A DNA stretch of 64,000 bases from Frigoribacterium sp. Leaf415 (GCF_001424645.1 NZ_LMQR01000001.1:613301-677300); one strand, 5' to 3'. Numbered from the stretch's first letter, positions 17,023 to 25,779 are shown. A program made the numbers and translations. Notes: a model not told the origin generated them from the letters alone.

Positions 17023-20000
17023 ATGTACCTGAAGAGCCTCACGCTCAAGGGCTTCAAGTCGTTCGCCTCGGCGACCACGTTCGCCTTCGAGCCGGGGGTC
17101 ACCTGCGTCGTCGGCCCGAACGGTTCGGGCAAGAGCAACGTCGTCGACGCCCTCGCCTGGGTGATGGGCGAGCAGGGGGCGAAGAACCTCCGCGGCGGCA
17201 AGATGGAGGACGTCATCTTCGCCGGCACCTCCACCCGCGGCCCGCTCGGTCGGGCGCAGGTCGTGTTGACGATCGACAACTCCGACGGGGCCCTGCCGAT
17301 CGACTACACCGAGGTGACGATCAGCCGCACCCTCTTCCGCAACGGTGGCAGCGAGTACGCCATCAACGGCGAGGGCTGCCGGCTGCTCGACGTGCAAGAG
17401 CTGCTCAGCGACTCCGGCCTCGGCCGCGAGATGCACGTCATCGTGGGGCAGGGGCAGCTCGACGCCGTGCTGCGTGCCACCCCGGAGGACCGCCGGGGCT
17501 TCGTCGAGGAGGCCGCCGGCATCCTCAAGCACCGTCGCCGCAAGGAGAAGACCCTCCGCAAGCTCGAGGCCATGCAGACGAACCTGACGCGGCTCAGCGA
17601 TCTCGCGGGCGAGCTCCGCCGTCAACTCAAGCCGCTCGGGCGCCAGGCCGAGATCGCCCGCGAGGCGCAGACCATCGCCGCGGTCGTCCGGGACGCCCGC
17701 GCCCGTCTGTTGGCCGACGAGGTCGTCGCCCTGCGCGAGTCGCTCACGGCCCGGTCGAGCACCGAGGCCGAGCGCAAGAGCGAGCGCATCGTGCTGCAGG
17801 ACCGCCTCGACGAGAACAAGCAGCGCGAGCACCGCCTCGAGCAGGCCATGGTCGGCGACGCCGTCGACGACGCCCGCCGGGTGGTCTTCGGACTCGAGTC
17901 GGTCCACGAGCGCCTGCGCAGCCTGTCGAGCCTCGCGCAGCAGCGTCTCCAGCTGCTCGCCCAGCAGGCGGACCAGCCCGCCGTGGCGACCACCGTCAGC
18001 GCGGGCATGGTCGCCGACGCCCGCGACGAGGCCGAGCGCCTGCGCGGCGACGTCTCGCAGGCCGAGGCGGCGGTGGGGGCGGCCGGGGCCGAGCTGGCCA
18101 CGGCCCGTGCCTCCCTCGACGCCCTCGACGTCGAGATCCAGGCGCAGAGCGTCCTCGTCTCCCGGCACGACCTCGAGGCGACCCGCTTGCGCGGCGCCCT
18201 CGAGACGGCGCGGTCGGGGCTCGCCGCCGTCCGTGGCGAGCAGCTGCGTCAGCGCGCCGCGCTCCAGGCCGCCGAGGCGCGTCGTGACGCCGGGCGGGCC
18301 GAGTACGCCGAGCTCGAGCAGCGGTCGCCGCGCGCCGACGTCGACGGGGTCGATCACGCTGCCGTCCAGGCCGAGGCCGAAGAACGACTGACGGCTCTCA
18401 CGGCGAGCGTCGACGAGCTGCGCGACCGCCTGCACGCGGCCGAACGCGAGCGCGACGCCCTCGCGGCCCGGCGGAGCGCCCTGTCTCTCGCCCTCGACCA
18501 GAACGATGCCACGGCCGCTCTCGTGGCCGCGGGCCGACCGGGCATCCGCGGCCTGGTGGCCGAGCACGTGCAGGTGCGTCCCGGTTACGAGGCCGCCGTC
18601 GCCGCGGCGCTCGGCAGCGTGGTCGACTCGGTTCTGGCCGACGACGTCGAGGCCGCGGTCGACGCCGTCGCGCATGCCACCGAGGCCGAGCTCGGCCGGG
18701 TCGAGGTCGTCGTGGCCGAGCCCGTGCGGCCCCTGTCGACGCTCGACGTCGACCTCCCGACCGGAGCCGTCGCCGCCACGGCCGTCGTCACCGCGCCTCC
18801 CGGGGTGCTCGGGCTGCTGGCCGCCACCGTCGTGGCCGACGACCTCGTGGTCGCGCGCTCGGCCTGGCAGGCACTCGCCGGCCATCCGGTCCCCGTGACC
18901 GTCATCACGCGGGCGGGCGAGGTGCTGACCGACTACGTGCTGCGCGGCGGGTCGGGCGCCGAGCGGTCGCGCCTCGAGCTCGTCGCCGAGCGTGACGCGG
19001 CCGCCGACCGGCTCACCGGCGTGGCCACCGAGATCGAGCGTCTCGCCCCCGAACTCGCCGAGCTGCGGGAGCGGCTCGCCACGACGCGCACCCGTGCGAA
19101 AGAGGCGGCGGCAGCCGCCCGGGACGAGGAGGCGCGGGTCACCTCCCACGGGCAGCAGCTCGGTCGTCTGCGTGCCCGGGTCGAGGCCGCCGAGGCCGAG
19201 GTCGACCGTCTCTCGGACGCCCTCGACGCGTCGGTCGAGGCCGTCGACGCCGCGAGCCGCGCCGTCGACGCCGCGTCGGCCGCCCACGACGAGCACCTTG
19301 CCCGCCCGCGTCCGCTGCTCGACGCGTCGGCGCGCGACGGCCTGCTGGCCGAGGTCGAGGCCGCGCGGGCCGTCGAGACCGAGCGCCGCATCGCCCTCGA
19401 GACCGTCCGCGAACGGGTCCGGGCCGAGATCGCCCGGGCCGAGGCCCTGCAACGCCAGCTCGACGAGCAACGGGCGGCCGCCGAGCTCCAGGCGCGTCGG
19501 ACGGTGGTGCGCCAGCGCCAGATGGCCGCCACGTCCTCCGTGCTCGAGGCCTTGCCGCCGACCCTGGACGCGGTCGCCCGGTCGGTGGCCGAGGCGCGCG
19601 CGGTGCTGGCCGAGGCCGAGGCGGCCCGGGCCGAGCAGAACACCGAGCTGCAGGCGCTGCGCCGGGCCGAGCGCGAGCTGCGCGACCGGCTCGCCACCGT
19701 GACCGAGAGCGTGCACGGTCTCGAGATGGAGATCTACGAGCAGAAGCTGCACCTGTCCGGGCTGCTCGAACGGGCCGGCTCCGAGCTCGGCCTCGTCGAG
19801 GACGTGCTCGTGGCCGAGTACGGGCCGCACGTGCCCGTGCCGAGCGACGACGAGGTCGTGGCCCGCCCGTCCGTCGACGACGAGGTCGACCTCGTCGACG
19901 TCGACGCCGCGGGGGAGGAGCAAACCGTGGGCGACGTCGACGCCGTGGGCGACGTCGACGCCGTGGGCGACGTCGACGCCGCGGGGGAGCGCGCCGCCCC

Positions 20001-20778
20001 GGCCGCCGATCGCGCACCCCACGGTGCCGCCGACCTCGACGACGCGACCCTCCCGGGGGCCGACGCCGCGCCTCCTCGGGGCGTGCCCTTCGACCGGGCG
20101 GCCCAGCAGCGGCGGCTCGCCGTGGCCGAGAAGAAGCTCGCGCGGCTCGGGCGGGTCAACCCGCTGGCCCTCGAGGAGTTCGCGGCGCTCGAGCAGCGCC
20201 ACGTCTTCCTGACCGAACAGCTCACCGACCTGACCGGCACCCGCAAGGACCTGCTGACGATCATCGACGAGATCGACGACAAGATGCAGACCATCTTCGC
20301 GAGCGCGTTCGCCGACACCCAGGCCGCCTTCGACCAGGTGTTCCCGATCCTCTTCCCGGGAGGCAGCGGCTCGCTGCACCTGACCGACCCCGACGACCTG
20401 CTGGCGACCGGCATCGAGGTGACGGTGAAGCCGGCCGGCAAGAAGATCGAGCGGCTGTCGCTGCTGTCGGGCGGCGAGCGGTCGCTGGCCGCCGTGGCGC
20501 TGCTGATCGCGATCTTCAAGGCCCGGCCGAGCCCGTTCTACATCATGGACGAGGTCGAGGCGGCCCTCGACGACGCGAACCTCGGCCGGTTGCTGACCAT
20601 CTTCGAGGACCTGCGCGAGTCCAGCCAGCTCATCGTCATCACGCACCAGAAGCGCACGATGGAGATCGCCGACGCCCTCTACGGCGTCTCGATGCGTCAG
20701 GACGGTGTCAGCGCCGTCGTCGGCCAGCGCGTCGTCGCCGAGCGCGGCACCGCCGCCCCCGCCCCCGCCGCCTCCTGA
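17023..20778 (+). CDS. smc: Chromosome segregation protein SMC
   Basis: Condensin ATPase subunit that organises and segregates the chromosome with ScpA/ScpB. Walker A is VVGPNGSGKSNVVDAL near residue 32. A coiled coil leads to the hinge (from GRPGIRGLVAEHVQV near 505) and back. The ABC signature LSLLSGGERSLAAVALL is near 1148 and Walker B is FYIMDEVEAALDD. Just before the C-terminal head, residues about 940-1020 form an Asp/Glu/Val/Ala-rich insert holding three perfect copies of VGDVDA. The ribosome binding site GAGGAGG at 17008-17014 lies inside an AGGAGGCGCGG motif. Confidence 0.96.
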   Translation: MYLKSLTLKGFKSFASATTFAFEPGVTCVVGPNGSGKSNVVDALAWVMGEQGAKNLRGGKMEDVIFAGTSTRGPLGRAQVVLTIDNSDGALPIDYTEVTISRTLFRNGGSEYAINGEGCRLLDVQELLSDSGLGREMHVIVGQGQLDAVLRATPEDRRGFVEEAAGILKHRRRKEKTLRKLEAMQTNLTRLSDLAGELRRQLKPLGRQAEIAREAQTIAAVVRDARARLLADEVVALRESLTARSSTEAERKSERIVLQDRLDENKQREHRLEQAMVGDAVDDARRVVFGLESVHERLRSLSSLAQQRLQLLAQQADQPAVATTVSAGMVADARDEAERLRGDVSQAEAAVGAAGAELATARASLDALDVEIQAQSVLVSRHDLEATRLRGALETARSGLAAVRGEQLRQRAALQAAEARRDAGRAEYAELEQRSPRADVDGVDHAAVQAEAEERLTALTASVDELRDRLHAAERERDALAARRSALSLALDQNDATAALVAAGRPGIRGLVAEHVQVRPGYEAAVAAALGSVVDSVLADDVEAAVDAVAHATEAELGRVEVVVAEPVRPLSTLDVDLPTGAVAATAVVTAPPGVLGLLAATVVADDLVVARSAWQALAGHPVPVTVITRAGEVLTDYVLRGGSGAERSRLELVAERDAAADRLTGVATEIERLAPELAELRERLATTRTRAKEAAAAARDEEARVTSHGQQLGRLRARVEAAEAEVDRLSDALDASVEAVDAASRAVDAASAAHDEHLARPRPLLDASARDGLLAEVEAARAVETERRIALETVRERVRAEIARAEALQRQLDEQRAAAELQARRTVVRQRQMAATSSVLEALPPTLDAVARSVAEARAVLAEAEAARAEQNTELQALRRAERELRDRLATVTESVHGLEMEIYEQKLHLSGLLERAGSELGLVEDVLVAEYGPHVPVPSDDEVVARPSVDDEVDLVDVDAAGEEQTVGDVDAVGDVDAVGDVDAAGERAAPAADRAPHGAADLDDATLPGADAAPPRGVPFDRAAQQRRLAVAEKKLARLGRVNPLALEEFAALEQRHVFLTEQLTDLTGTRKDLLTIIDEIDDKMQTIFASAFADTQAAFDQVFPILFPGGSGSLHLTDPDDLLATGIEVTVKPAGKKIERLSLLSGGERSLAAVALLIAIFKARPSPFYIMDEVEAALDDANLGRLLTIFEDLRESSQLIVITHQKRTMEIADALYGVSMRQDGVSAVVGQRVVAERGTAAPAPAAS
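19927..19980 (+). repeat. Three perfect 18-bp tandem repeats inside smc
   Basis: GTGGGCGACGTCGACGCC occurs three times head to tail and encodes VGDVDA three times. It is part of an acidic insert between the coiled coil and the C-terminal head of SMC. An in-frame repeat length means copy changes would not break the gene. Confidence 0.95.
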
Positions 20779-21079
20779 CCCCCGCTCGCCCTCCCCAGCG
20801 GAACCACCCGCCCCGCCCCTGCCCGCTCCGCTCGCTCCTCCCCGCCCGCCCCTCCTGTGCAATTCGCGACCAGGAGGCCTCCAGCCGACTGCTCAGAGAA
20901 AACTGAGCGGCGCGTCGCGCACGAGTTGTCGGGTTCGGCACGCCGTGAGCCATGCGAGAGGTCGGGTTCGGCACGTCCCGACCCCCCCCGAGCGGTCGGG
21001 TTCAGTACGGGGTCAGCCCTCGCGTCGGTCGGCTCGTACCAGGCCAGGCCAGGCCAGGGCAGGACCCCGACCCGACCCG
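20779..21079. other. Intergenic DNA with short direct repeats and a hairpin
   Basis: No gene is supported here. It holds a perfect hairpin (GCTCAG, six-base loop AGAAAA, CTGAGC) at 20891-20908. It also holds three near-identical 14-mers: GTCGGGTTCGGCAC at 20928-20941 and 20961-20974, and GTCGGGTTCAGTAC at 20995-21008, spaced 33-34 bp. CCAGG units follow at about 21040-21063. Short open frames here have unstable composition and are not called. Confidence 0.7.
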
Positions 21080-21131
21080 ACGAGAAACGCAGGAGGCGCG
21101 ACCTGCGTGGCCGCGCCTCCTGCGTTCTCGT
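21080..21131. terminator. Bidirectional terminator made of inverted AGGAGGCGCG motifs
   Basis: Left arm 21080-21100 pairs with right arm 21112-21131 over 20 bp, with one bulged A and an 11-base loop. Both arms contain CGCAGGAGGCGCG. It stands between the convergent smc and phosphatase genes and has no T-tract. Confidence 0.8.
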
Positions 21132-21154
21132 CGTGCCCCATGGGGCACCGGGTG

Positions 21155-21736
21155 TCAGTCGATCGGCGTGTCGACGACCCCGCCGTTGATGCTCAGCACG
21201 CGCCAGGCGGTGCCGTCCCACTCGACCGTGTTCGCCGCGGCGTTCTCGATGTGCGGGACCTCGCGGCCGAGGATCTCGGCGAGGGTGAAGCGGATGATCG
21301 TGCCGTGGCAGACGACGACGATGTGGGCGTCGTCACCGTCGAGCGGCAGTCGCGTGTCGCGGATCATCTCGAGCGCGCCGATGCCCCGGGCGGCGACCGA
21401 CTCGCGCGGCTCGATGTCGGGGTAGTCGGCGTTCGGCTGGTCGGGGATCGGCGACTCGGGCGTGCGACCCTCGTGCGAGGCGTAGTCGCGCTCGATCAGC
21501 TCGGCGTAGGCGTCGCCGAGTTCGATGCCGAGTTCGGCGGCGATGATCTGTGCGGTCTCGCGGGCGCGCCCGAGCGGCGACGACACGATGGCGCTCCACT
21601 CGACGCCGGCCAGCAGACGCGCCGCCTCGAGGGCCTGGCCGCGTCCCGTGTCGTTCAGCGGGATGTCGGACGAGCCCTGGAGCTTGTCGGCGAGGTTCCA
21701 GTCGGTCTGACCGTGGCGGATGAGTTCGAGGCGCAT
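21155..21736 (-). CDS. Histidine phosphatase family protein
   Basis: Phosphoglycerate-mutase-like phosphatase. The catalytic histidine is in LELIRHGQTDWNLADKLQG near residue 9. The second signature is VVVCHGTIIRFTLAEILG near residue 150. An ERDYASHEGRTP segment and the sequence IPLNDTGRGQALEAARLL fit the broad-specificity phosphatase group; substrate is not predictable. The ATG at 21736 is chosen because the fold begins immediately; a longer frame from 21868 adds Pro/Arg-rich residues without support. It is downstream of terC on the same strand with an 88-base gap, so it may share the riboswitch-controlled transcript. Confidence 0.87.
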   Translation of the reverse strand: MRLELIRHGQTDWNLADKLQGSSDIPLNDTGRGQALEAARLLAGVEWSAIVSSPLGRARETAQIIAAELGIELGDAYAELIERDYASHEGRTPESPIPDQPNADYPDIEPRESVAARGIGALEMIRDTRLPLDGDDAHIVVVCHGTIIRFTLAEILGREVPHIENAAANTVEWDGTAWRVLSINGGVVDTPID

Positions 21737-21824
21737 CGGGGTGTTCCGTTCGATGGTGCGGCCGCGGCGGTGCCGCGGGGGAGTGACGACGGGCGGCCCC
21801 GGAGGGAGGCCGCCCGTCGGGGGA

Positions 21825-22841
21825 TCAGTGGTCGTCGTCGGTGCTCGCCGTGACGCCGGCCTTCGCACGGGCGTCCCGTCGGGTCTTCGCGAGGCTGGCG
21901 ACCGTCGCGACGGCGATGGTCAGCACGATGAAGCCGAGCGAGAACCAGATCGGGATCTCGGGAATCCACGTGATCGGCTCGCCGCCGTTGATGAACGGCA
22001 CCTCGTTGACGTGGAGGGCGTGGAACAGCAGCTTGACGCCGATGAAGGCGAGGATGACCGCCAGGCCCTGGGCCAGGTAGACGAGGCGCTCGAGCAGACC
22101 CGAGATCAGGAAGTACAGCTGACGCAGGCCGAGCAGCGAGAACGCGTTCGCCGTGAAGACGATGTACGCCTCTTGCGTGAGGCCGAAGATGGCGGGGATC
22201 GAGTCGAGGGCGAAGAGCACGTCGGTCAGGCCGATCGCGACCATCACGAGGAAGAGCGGGGTGAAGAGGCGCTTGCCGTCGACCTTGGTGGTCAGCTTCT
22301 GGCCGTCGTAGTCCGTGGAGGTCGGGATGACGCGGCGGAGGGCGCGGATGAGCTTGCTGTCCGCCTCGTCCTTCTCGTCGTCGCCGTGGCCGCCCTTGAC
22401 CTGGCTGTAGGCGAGCCAGAAGAGCAGGATGCCGAAGAGGTAGAAGACCCACGAGAAGTTCTCGATGATGACGACGCCGGCCGCGATGAACAGACCACGC
22501 GAGAGCAGGGCGATGGCGATGCCGACGAGCAGCACCTTCTGCTGGTAGATGCGGGGCACCGCGAAGCTCGTCATGATGATCAGGAAGACGAACAGGTTGT
22601 CGACCGAGAGGGCCTTCTCGGTGATGTAGCCGGCGAAGTACTCGCCACCGAAGGTCCAGTTCGAGAAGACGCCGACGCCGACGCCGAACAGGATGGCGAT
22701 GCCGATGTAGACGCCCGACCAGATGGCCGACTCGCGGATCGTCGGCTCGTGCGGCGTGCGGACGTGACTGAAGAAGTCGAAGAACAGCAGGCCGATGATG
22801 CCGGCGATGGTGATCGCCCAGGTCAAGAAGTGGACGTCCAT
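21825..22841 (-). CDS. TerC/Alx family membrane protein, probable manganese exporter
   Basis: A 338-residue membrane protein with about eight or nine hydrophobic helices. The family acidic motifs are EKALSVDNLFVFL near residue 76 and FALDSIPAIFG near 215, each with charged residues placed inside a membrane helix. A charged cytoplasmic loop (VKGGHGDDEKDEADSK) divides the protein in two halves. TerC/Alx proteins are reported to export Mn2+ or help metallate secreted enzymes. A yybP-ykoY riboswitch upstream strongly supports manganese handling. GGAGG at 22853-22849 is the ribosome binding site for the ATG at 22841. Confidence 0.92.
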   Translation of the reverse strand: MDVHFLTWAITIAGIIGLLFFDFFSHVRTPHEPTIRESAIWSGVYIGIAILFGVGVGVFSNWTFGGEYFAGYITEKALSVDNLFVFLIIMTSFAVPRIYQQKVLLVGIAIALLSRGLFIAAGVVIIENFSWVFYLFGILLFWLAYSQVKGGHGDDEKDEADSKLIRALRRVIPTSTDYDGQKLTTKVDGKRLFTPLFLVMVAIGLTDVLFALDSIPAIFGLTQEAYIVFTANAFSLLGLRQLYFLISGLLERLVYLAQGLAVILAFIGVKLLFHALHVNEVPFINGGEPITWIPEIPIWFSLGFIVLTIAVATVASLAKTRRDARAKAGVTASTDDDH

Positions 22842-22870
22842 GTGTGTACCTCCAGTACGCAGCGGGTACC

Positions 22871-22985
22871 GAAGGTCTCCTCCACTCGCGTCGCGTCCTG
22901 ATCAGGACGGCTGCGAACCGGTGCACCGGGTCGAGATCGGTCTCTTCCGTATTGACGACGCCACCGCGTGGGAGTACTCCCCTTC
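22871..22985 (-). promoter_or_regulatory. yybP-ykoY manganese riboswitch
   Basis: Read on the minus strand, the leader starts GAAGGGGAGTACTCC, contains GCGTCGTCAATACGG, and closes with GAGGAGACCTTC. These match the L1 loop, the conserved GTCGTCA segment and the 3' closing strand of the yybP-ykoY aptamer. GAAGG at the 5' end pairs with CCTTC at the 3' end to form P1. GGTACC just after P1 (22870-22865) can pair with GGTAC at 22850-22846, which overlaps the terC Shine-Dalgarno site, so control may be at translation. Known family members turn on with Mn2+. Confidence 0.85.
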
Positions 22986-22994
22986 AACCTGGCG

Positions 22995-23000
22995 AGCTTA
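22995..23000 (-). promoter_or_regulatory. -10 box for the terC riboswitch transcript
   Basis: TAAGCT on the minus strand would start RNA about 7 bases on, near 22988, right at the 5' edge of the riboswitch aptamer. Confidence 0.45.
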
Positions 23001-23037
23001 CAGCCTCTGCACGTCCGCGGTCTCGCCCGGGGCCGAA

Positions 23038-23043
23038 TATGCT
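23038..23043 (+). promoter_or_regulatory. -10 box of a leaderless ftsY promoter
   Basis: TATGCT ends 7 bases before ATG 23051. No Shine-Dalgarno sequence is present. Confidence 0.55.
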
Positions 23044-23050
23044 GGCCCGC

Positions 23051-23920
23051 ATGGCTTCTCCCTGGTCCCTCTCCGGTGCCCTCCGTGGCATGTTCGCCAA
23101 GAAGACGATCGACGAGACCACGTGGGACGACCTCGAGGCCGCCCTGATCGGCGCCGACTTCGGCCCCGACGTGACCGAGCAGATCATCGACGACCTGCAG
23201 GCGAAGGTGCAGCGCTACTCGACCACCGACCCCGCCGACCTCAAGCGCATGCTGCGCGAGACGCTCGAGGAACGGCTCTCGAAGCTCGACTCGACCCTCA
23301 AGCTCAGCGCCCGACCCGCCGTGGTGCTCATGGTCGGCGTCAACGGCGTCGGCAAGACGACGACCATCGGCAAGTTCGCCAAGTTCCTGCGCAACTACGA
23401 CCGCTCGGTCGTCGTGGGTGCGGCCGACACCTTCCGCGCGGCCGCCGTCGAGCAGGTCGCGACCTGGGCCGAGCGTGCCGGCGCCCGCATCGTCCGCCCC
23501 CAGCAGCAGGGCCAGGACCCGGCGTCGGTGGCGTTCCAGACGGTCGAGCTCGCCATGCGCGAGGGCATCGAGATCGTCCTCATCGACACGGCGGGGCGCC
23601 TGCAGACGAAGTCGGGCCTGATGGACGAGCTCGGCAAGATCAAGCGCGTCGTCGAGAAGCAGACCGAGATCGCCGAGGTGCTGCTCGTGCTCGACGCGAC
23701 GACCGGCCAGAACGGCCTGGCCCAGGCGCAGGCCTTCATCGAGCACGCCGGGGTGACCGGCCTCGTCCTGACGAAGCTCGACGGCTCGGCCCGGGGCGGT
23801 TTCGTCCTCGCGGTGCAAGAGCAGACCGGCATCCCGATCAAGCTCGTCGGTCAGGGCGAGGGCATCGGCGACCTCACCGGCTTCACCCCCCACGTGTTCG
23901 TGCAGAACCTGATCGCCTAG
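23051..23920 (+). CDS. ftsY: Signal recognition particle receptor FtsY
   Basis: SRP receptor GTPase that docks ribosome-SRP complexes at the membrane for co-translational insertion. The 289-residue protein is nearly all NG domain; the long acidic A domain of enterobacterial FtsY is absent. Motifs are the P-loop GVNGVGKTTTIGKFAKFL near residue 96, ADTFRAAAVEQV, LIDTAGRLQTKSGLMDEL, LTKLDGSARGG and GQGEGIGDLTGF. ATG 23051 is preferred over the in-frame ATG 23039, since the latter lies inside the -10 box. Its partner ffh is 2 kb downstream. Confidence 0.95.
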   Translation: MASPWSLSGALRGMFAKKTIDETTWDDLEAALIGADFGPDVTEQIIDDLQAKVQRYSTTDPADLKRMLRETLEERLSKLDSTLKLSARPAVVLMVGVNGVGKTTTIGKFAKFLRNYDRSVVVGAADTFRAAAVEQVATWAERAGARIVRPQQQGQDPASVAFQTVELAMREGIEIVLIDTAGRLQTKSGLMDELGKIKRVVEKQTEIAEVLLVLDATTGQNGLAQAQAFIEHAGVTGLVLTKLDGSARGGFVLAVQEQTGIPIKLVGQGEGIGDLTGFTPHVFVQNLIA

Positions 23921-24047
23921 CTGCCGTCGACGCTGTCGACTCGGTCCTCGGTCGCAGGTTCCCTCGGCGCTGGCGTCGCGGCGCCGCTGGCGCGTCGCCC
24001 TGAGCTCCAGCGCGCGTCCAGAACCTGATCGCCTAGCTGCCGTCGAC
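23903..24047 (+). repeat. Duplicated ftsY 3' end (29-bp direct repeat)
   Basis: The 29 bases 23903-23931, covering the last ftsY codons, its stop and 11 bases beyond, recur exactly at 24019-24047. A second pair, CTCCAGCGCGCGTC, lies at 24005-24018 and 24095-24108, the latter at the lipA stop. The order is ftsY end, 71-base spacer, 14-mer, 29-mer copy, hairpin, 14-mer. This looks like a local tandem duplication of a gene end with its terminator region. Confidence 0.95.
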
Positions 24048-24051
24048 CGAA

Positions 24052-24091
24052 ACGCAGGAGGCGCGGGTCACGCGACCCGCGCCTCCTGCGT
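24052..24091. terminator. Perfect 18-bp hairpin terminator between ftsY and lipA
   Basis: ACGCAGGAGGCGCGGGTC at 24052-24069 pairs perfectly with 24074-24091 across a 4-base loop. Each arm holds one AGGAGGCGCG motif. It separates the convergent ftsY and lipA genes and lacks a T-tract. Confidence 0.82.
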
Positions 24092-24106
24092 CCACTCCAG
24101 CGCGCG

Positions 24107-25093
24107 TCACACGGCCTGGCGTCCGGCCCCCGCCTCGAGCAGGTGCCGCAGCGCCTCGGGCACGACCCCGCCGCGTGCCTCGGTCGCCCGCGCCCACAGC
24201 CGACCCGCACGGTACGACGACCGCACGAGCGGCCCGGCGAGCACGCCGCTGAAGCCCATGTCCTCCGCGATCTCGCGGAAGTCGACGAACTCGTCCGGGT
24301 GCACCCACCGGGCGACCGGCAGGTGCCGCGGGCTGGGGCGCAGGTACTGGGTCAGCGTGATGATGTCGGTGTGCGCCTCCCGGAGGCGTTCGAGGGCGTC
24401 GATCACCTCACCCCGTTCTTCGCCCATGCCGAGGATGAGGTTCGACTTCGTCACGAGCCCGGCGTCGTGCCCCTGCGTGATGACGTCGAGGGACCGCTCG
24501 AAGGTGAACGCGGGACGGATGCGCTTGAAGATGCGCGGCACCGTCTCGACGTTGTGGGCGAAGACCTCGGGCCGGGCGTCGAAGACCTGCCCGAGCAGGT
24601 CGGGGCGACCGGTGAAGTCGGGGACGAGGATCTCGACGCCCGTGCCCGGGTTCAGCTCGTGGATGCGCCAGATGGTCTCGGCGTAGAGCCACGCGCCTCC
24701 GTCGTCGAGGTCGTCGCGCGCGACGCCCGTGACGGTCGCGTAGCGCAGCCCCATCTCGCGCACCGACTCGGCGACCGAGAGGGGCTCGCGGCGGTCGAGC
24801 GGGCTCGGTTTGCCCGTGTCGATCTGACAGAAGTCGCAGCGGCGCGTGCACTGCGAGCCGCCGATGAGGAACGTGGCCTCGCGGTCCTCCCAGCACTCGA
24901 AGATGTTCGGGCAGCCGGCCTCCTGGCAGACGGTGTGCAGCTTCTTGTCGACCACGAGCTCGGTCAGCGCTCGGTACTCGGGGCCCTGCCTCGCGGTCGT
25001 CTTGATCCAGGCCGGCTTCTTCTCGATCGGGGTCTCGGCGTTGCGGGCCTCGACGCGCAGAAGGCGTCGGCCCTCGGGGGCGGTCGTCGTCAT
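24107..25093 (-). CDS. lipA: Lipoyl synthase
   Basis: Radical-SAM enzyme that inserts two sulfurs into octanoyl-carrier proteins to make lipoate. Two iron-sulfur sites are clear: the auxiliary cluster cysteines in [13 protein letters not shown] near residue 55, and the radical-SAM CxxxCxxC in [10 protein letters not shown]. The C-terminal RSS serine ligand is in [11 protein letters not shown]. The protein is 328 residues with family-like ends. Its ATG overlaps the lipB stop in an ATGA arrangement, so translation is coupled to lipB. Confidence 0.96.
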   Translation of the reverse strand: MTTTAPEGRRLLRVEARNAETPIEKKPAWIKTTARQGPEYRALTELVVDKKLHTVCQEAGCPNIFECWEDREATFLIGGSQCTRRCDFCQIDTGKPSPLDRREPLSVAESVREMGLRYATVTGVARDDLDDGGAWLYAETIWRIHELNPGTGVEILVPDFTGRPDLLGQVFDARPEVFAHNVETVPRIFKRIRPAFTFERSLDVITQGHDAGLVTKSNLILGMGEERGEVIDALERLREAHTDIITLTQYLRPSPRHLPVARWVHPDEFVDFREIAEDMGFSGVLAGPLVRSSYRAGRLWARATEARGGVVPEALRHLLEAGAGRQAV

Positions 25094-25773
25094 CGGTGGG
25101 CTCCCACGGGGTCGGGTCGGGCAGGCAGGCGGTCGGCGGTCTCGAGGCCGGTCAGGTAGGCGGTCAGGGTCGCCTCGAGGGCGTCCGCGACGTCGGTGAC
25201 GGCCACGCGCCTCCCGGAGGCGCGGGTCAGGCTGGTGACGCCGGCGTCCGTGATGCCGCAGGGCACGATCTGGGCGTAGGGGGACAGGTCGGCGTCGCAA
25301 TTGACCGCGACACCGTGCATCGTCACGCCCTCGGCGACCCGCACGCCGACCGCCGCGACCTTCTCGTCACCGAGGGGCCCCCGCACCCAGGCGCCGCTGC
25401 GCCCCGCCACGCGCACGGCCGACACTCCGACGCCCGAGCACACGTCGATCAGGCACGCCTCGAGTGCTCGGACGTGCGCGACGACGTCGAGCGGTTCGGG
25501 CAGGCGCACGATCGGGTACGCCACGAGCTGGCCGGGGCCGTGCCAGGTGATGCGTCCGCCGCGGTCGACCGGGACGCCGGGGGAGCCGTCGCGAGGCAGG
25601 TCGGTCGGCTGCGTCCGCGTACCCGCCGTGTAGACGGACGGGTGCTGGCAGAGGACGAGGGCCGAGTCGAGTCGACCGGCCACCACGTCGGCGTGCAGCT
25701 GCCGCTGCAGGCGCAGCCCCTCGCGGTAGTCGAGCGGCGGACCCGTCAGGCCGACACGTCGCGTCGTGGTCAT
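25090..25773 (-). CDS. lipB: Octanoyl-[acyl-carrier-protein]-protein octanoyltransferase
   Basis: Moves octanoate from ACP to lipoyl domains, giving the substrate for LipA encoded next. Signatures are [18 protein letters not shown] near residue 70, the catalytic lysine in [11 protein letters not shown], and the catalytic cysteine in [17 protein letters not shown] 25773 is preferred over an upstream frame start at 25812, because a promoter with 7-base spacing precedes it and the family N-terminus fits. Length is 227. Confidence 0.95.
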   Translation of the reverse strand: MTTTRRVGLTGPPLDYREGLRLQRQLHADVVAGRLDSALVLCQHPSVYTAGTRTQPTDLPRDGSPGVPVDRGGRITWHGPGQLVAYPIVRLPEPLDVVAHVRALEACLIDVCSGVGVSAVRVAGRSGAWVRGPLGDEKVAAVGVRVAEGVTMHGVAVNCDADLSPYAQIVPCGITDAGVTSLTRASGRRVAVTDVADALEATLTAYLTGLETADRLPARPDPVGAHR

Positions 25774-25779
25774 GCCCCG

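Noticed and set aside
16744..20862. A 1372-codon open frame antisense to smc and mutM
   Set aside because: Its codons mirror the third-position G/C bias of the real genes, its sequence is Gly/Arg/Val-rich with no motif, and it lies opposite unmistakable smc and mutM.
20928..20974. GGTTCG elements as the T-loop of a tRNA gene
   Set aside because: No acceptor stem, anticodon stem or CCA-adjacent pairing can be drawn around them.
20928..21008. Three spaced repeats as a small CRISPR array
   Set aside because: Repeats are only 14 bp, the third is imperfect, spacers are about 20 bp, and no cas gene is present.
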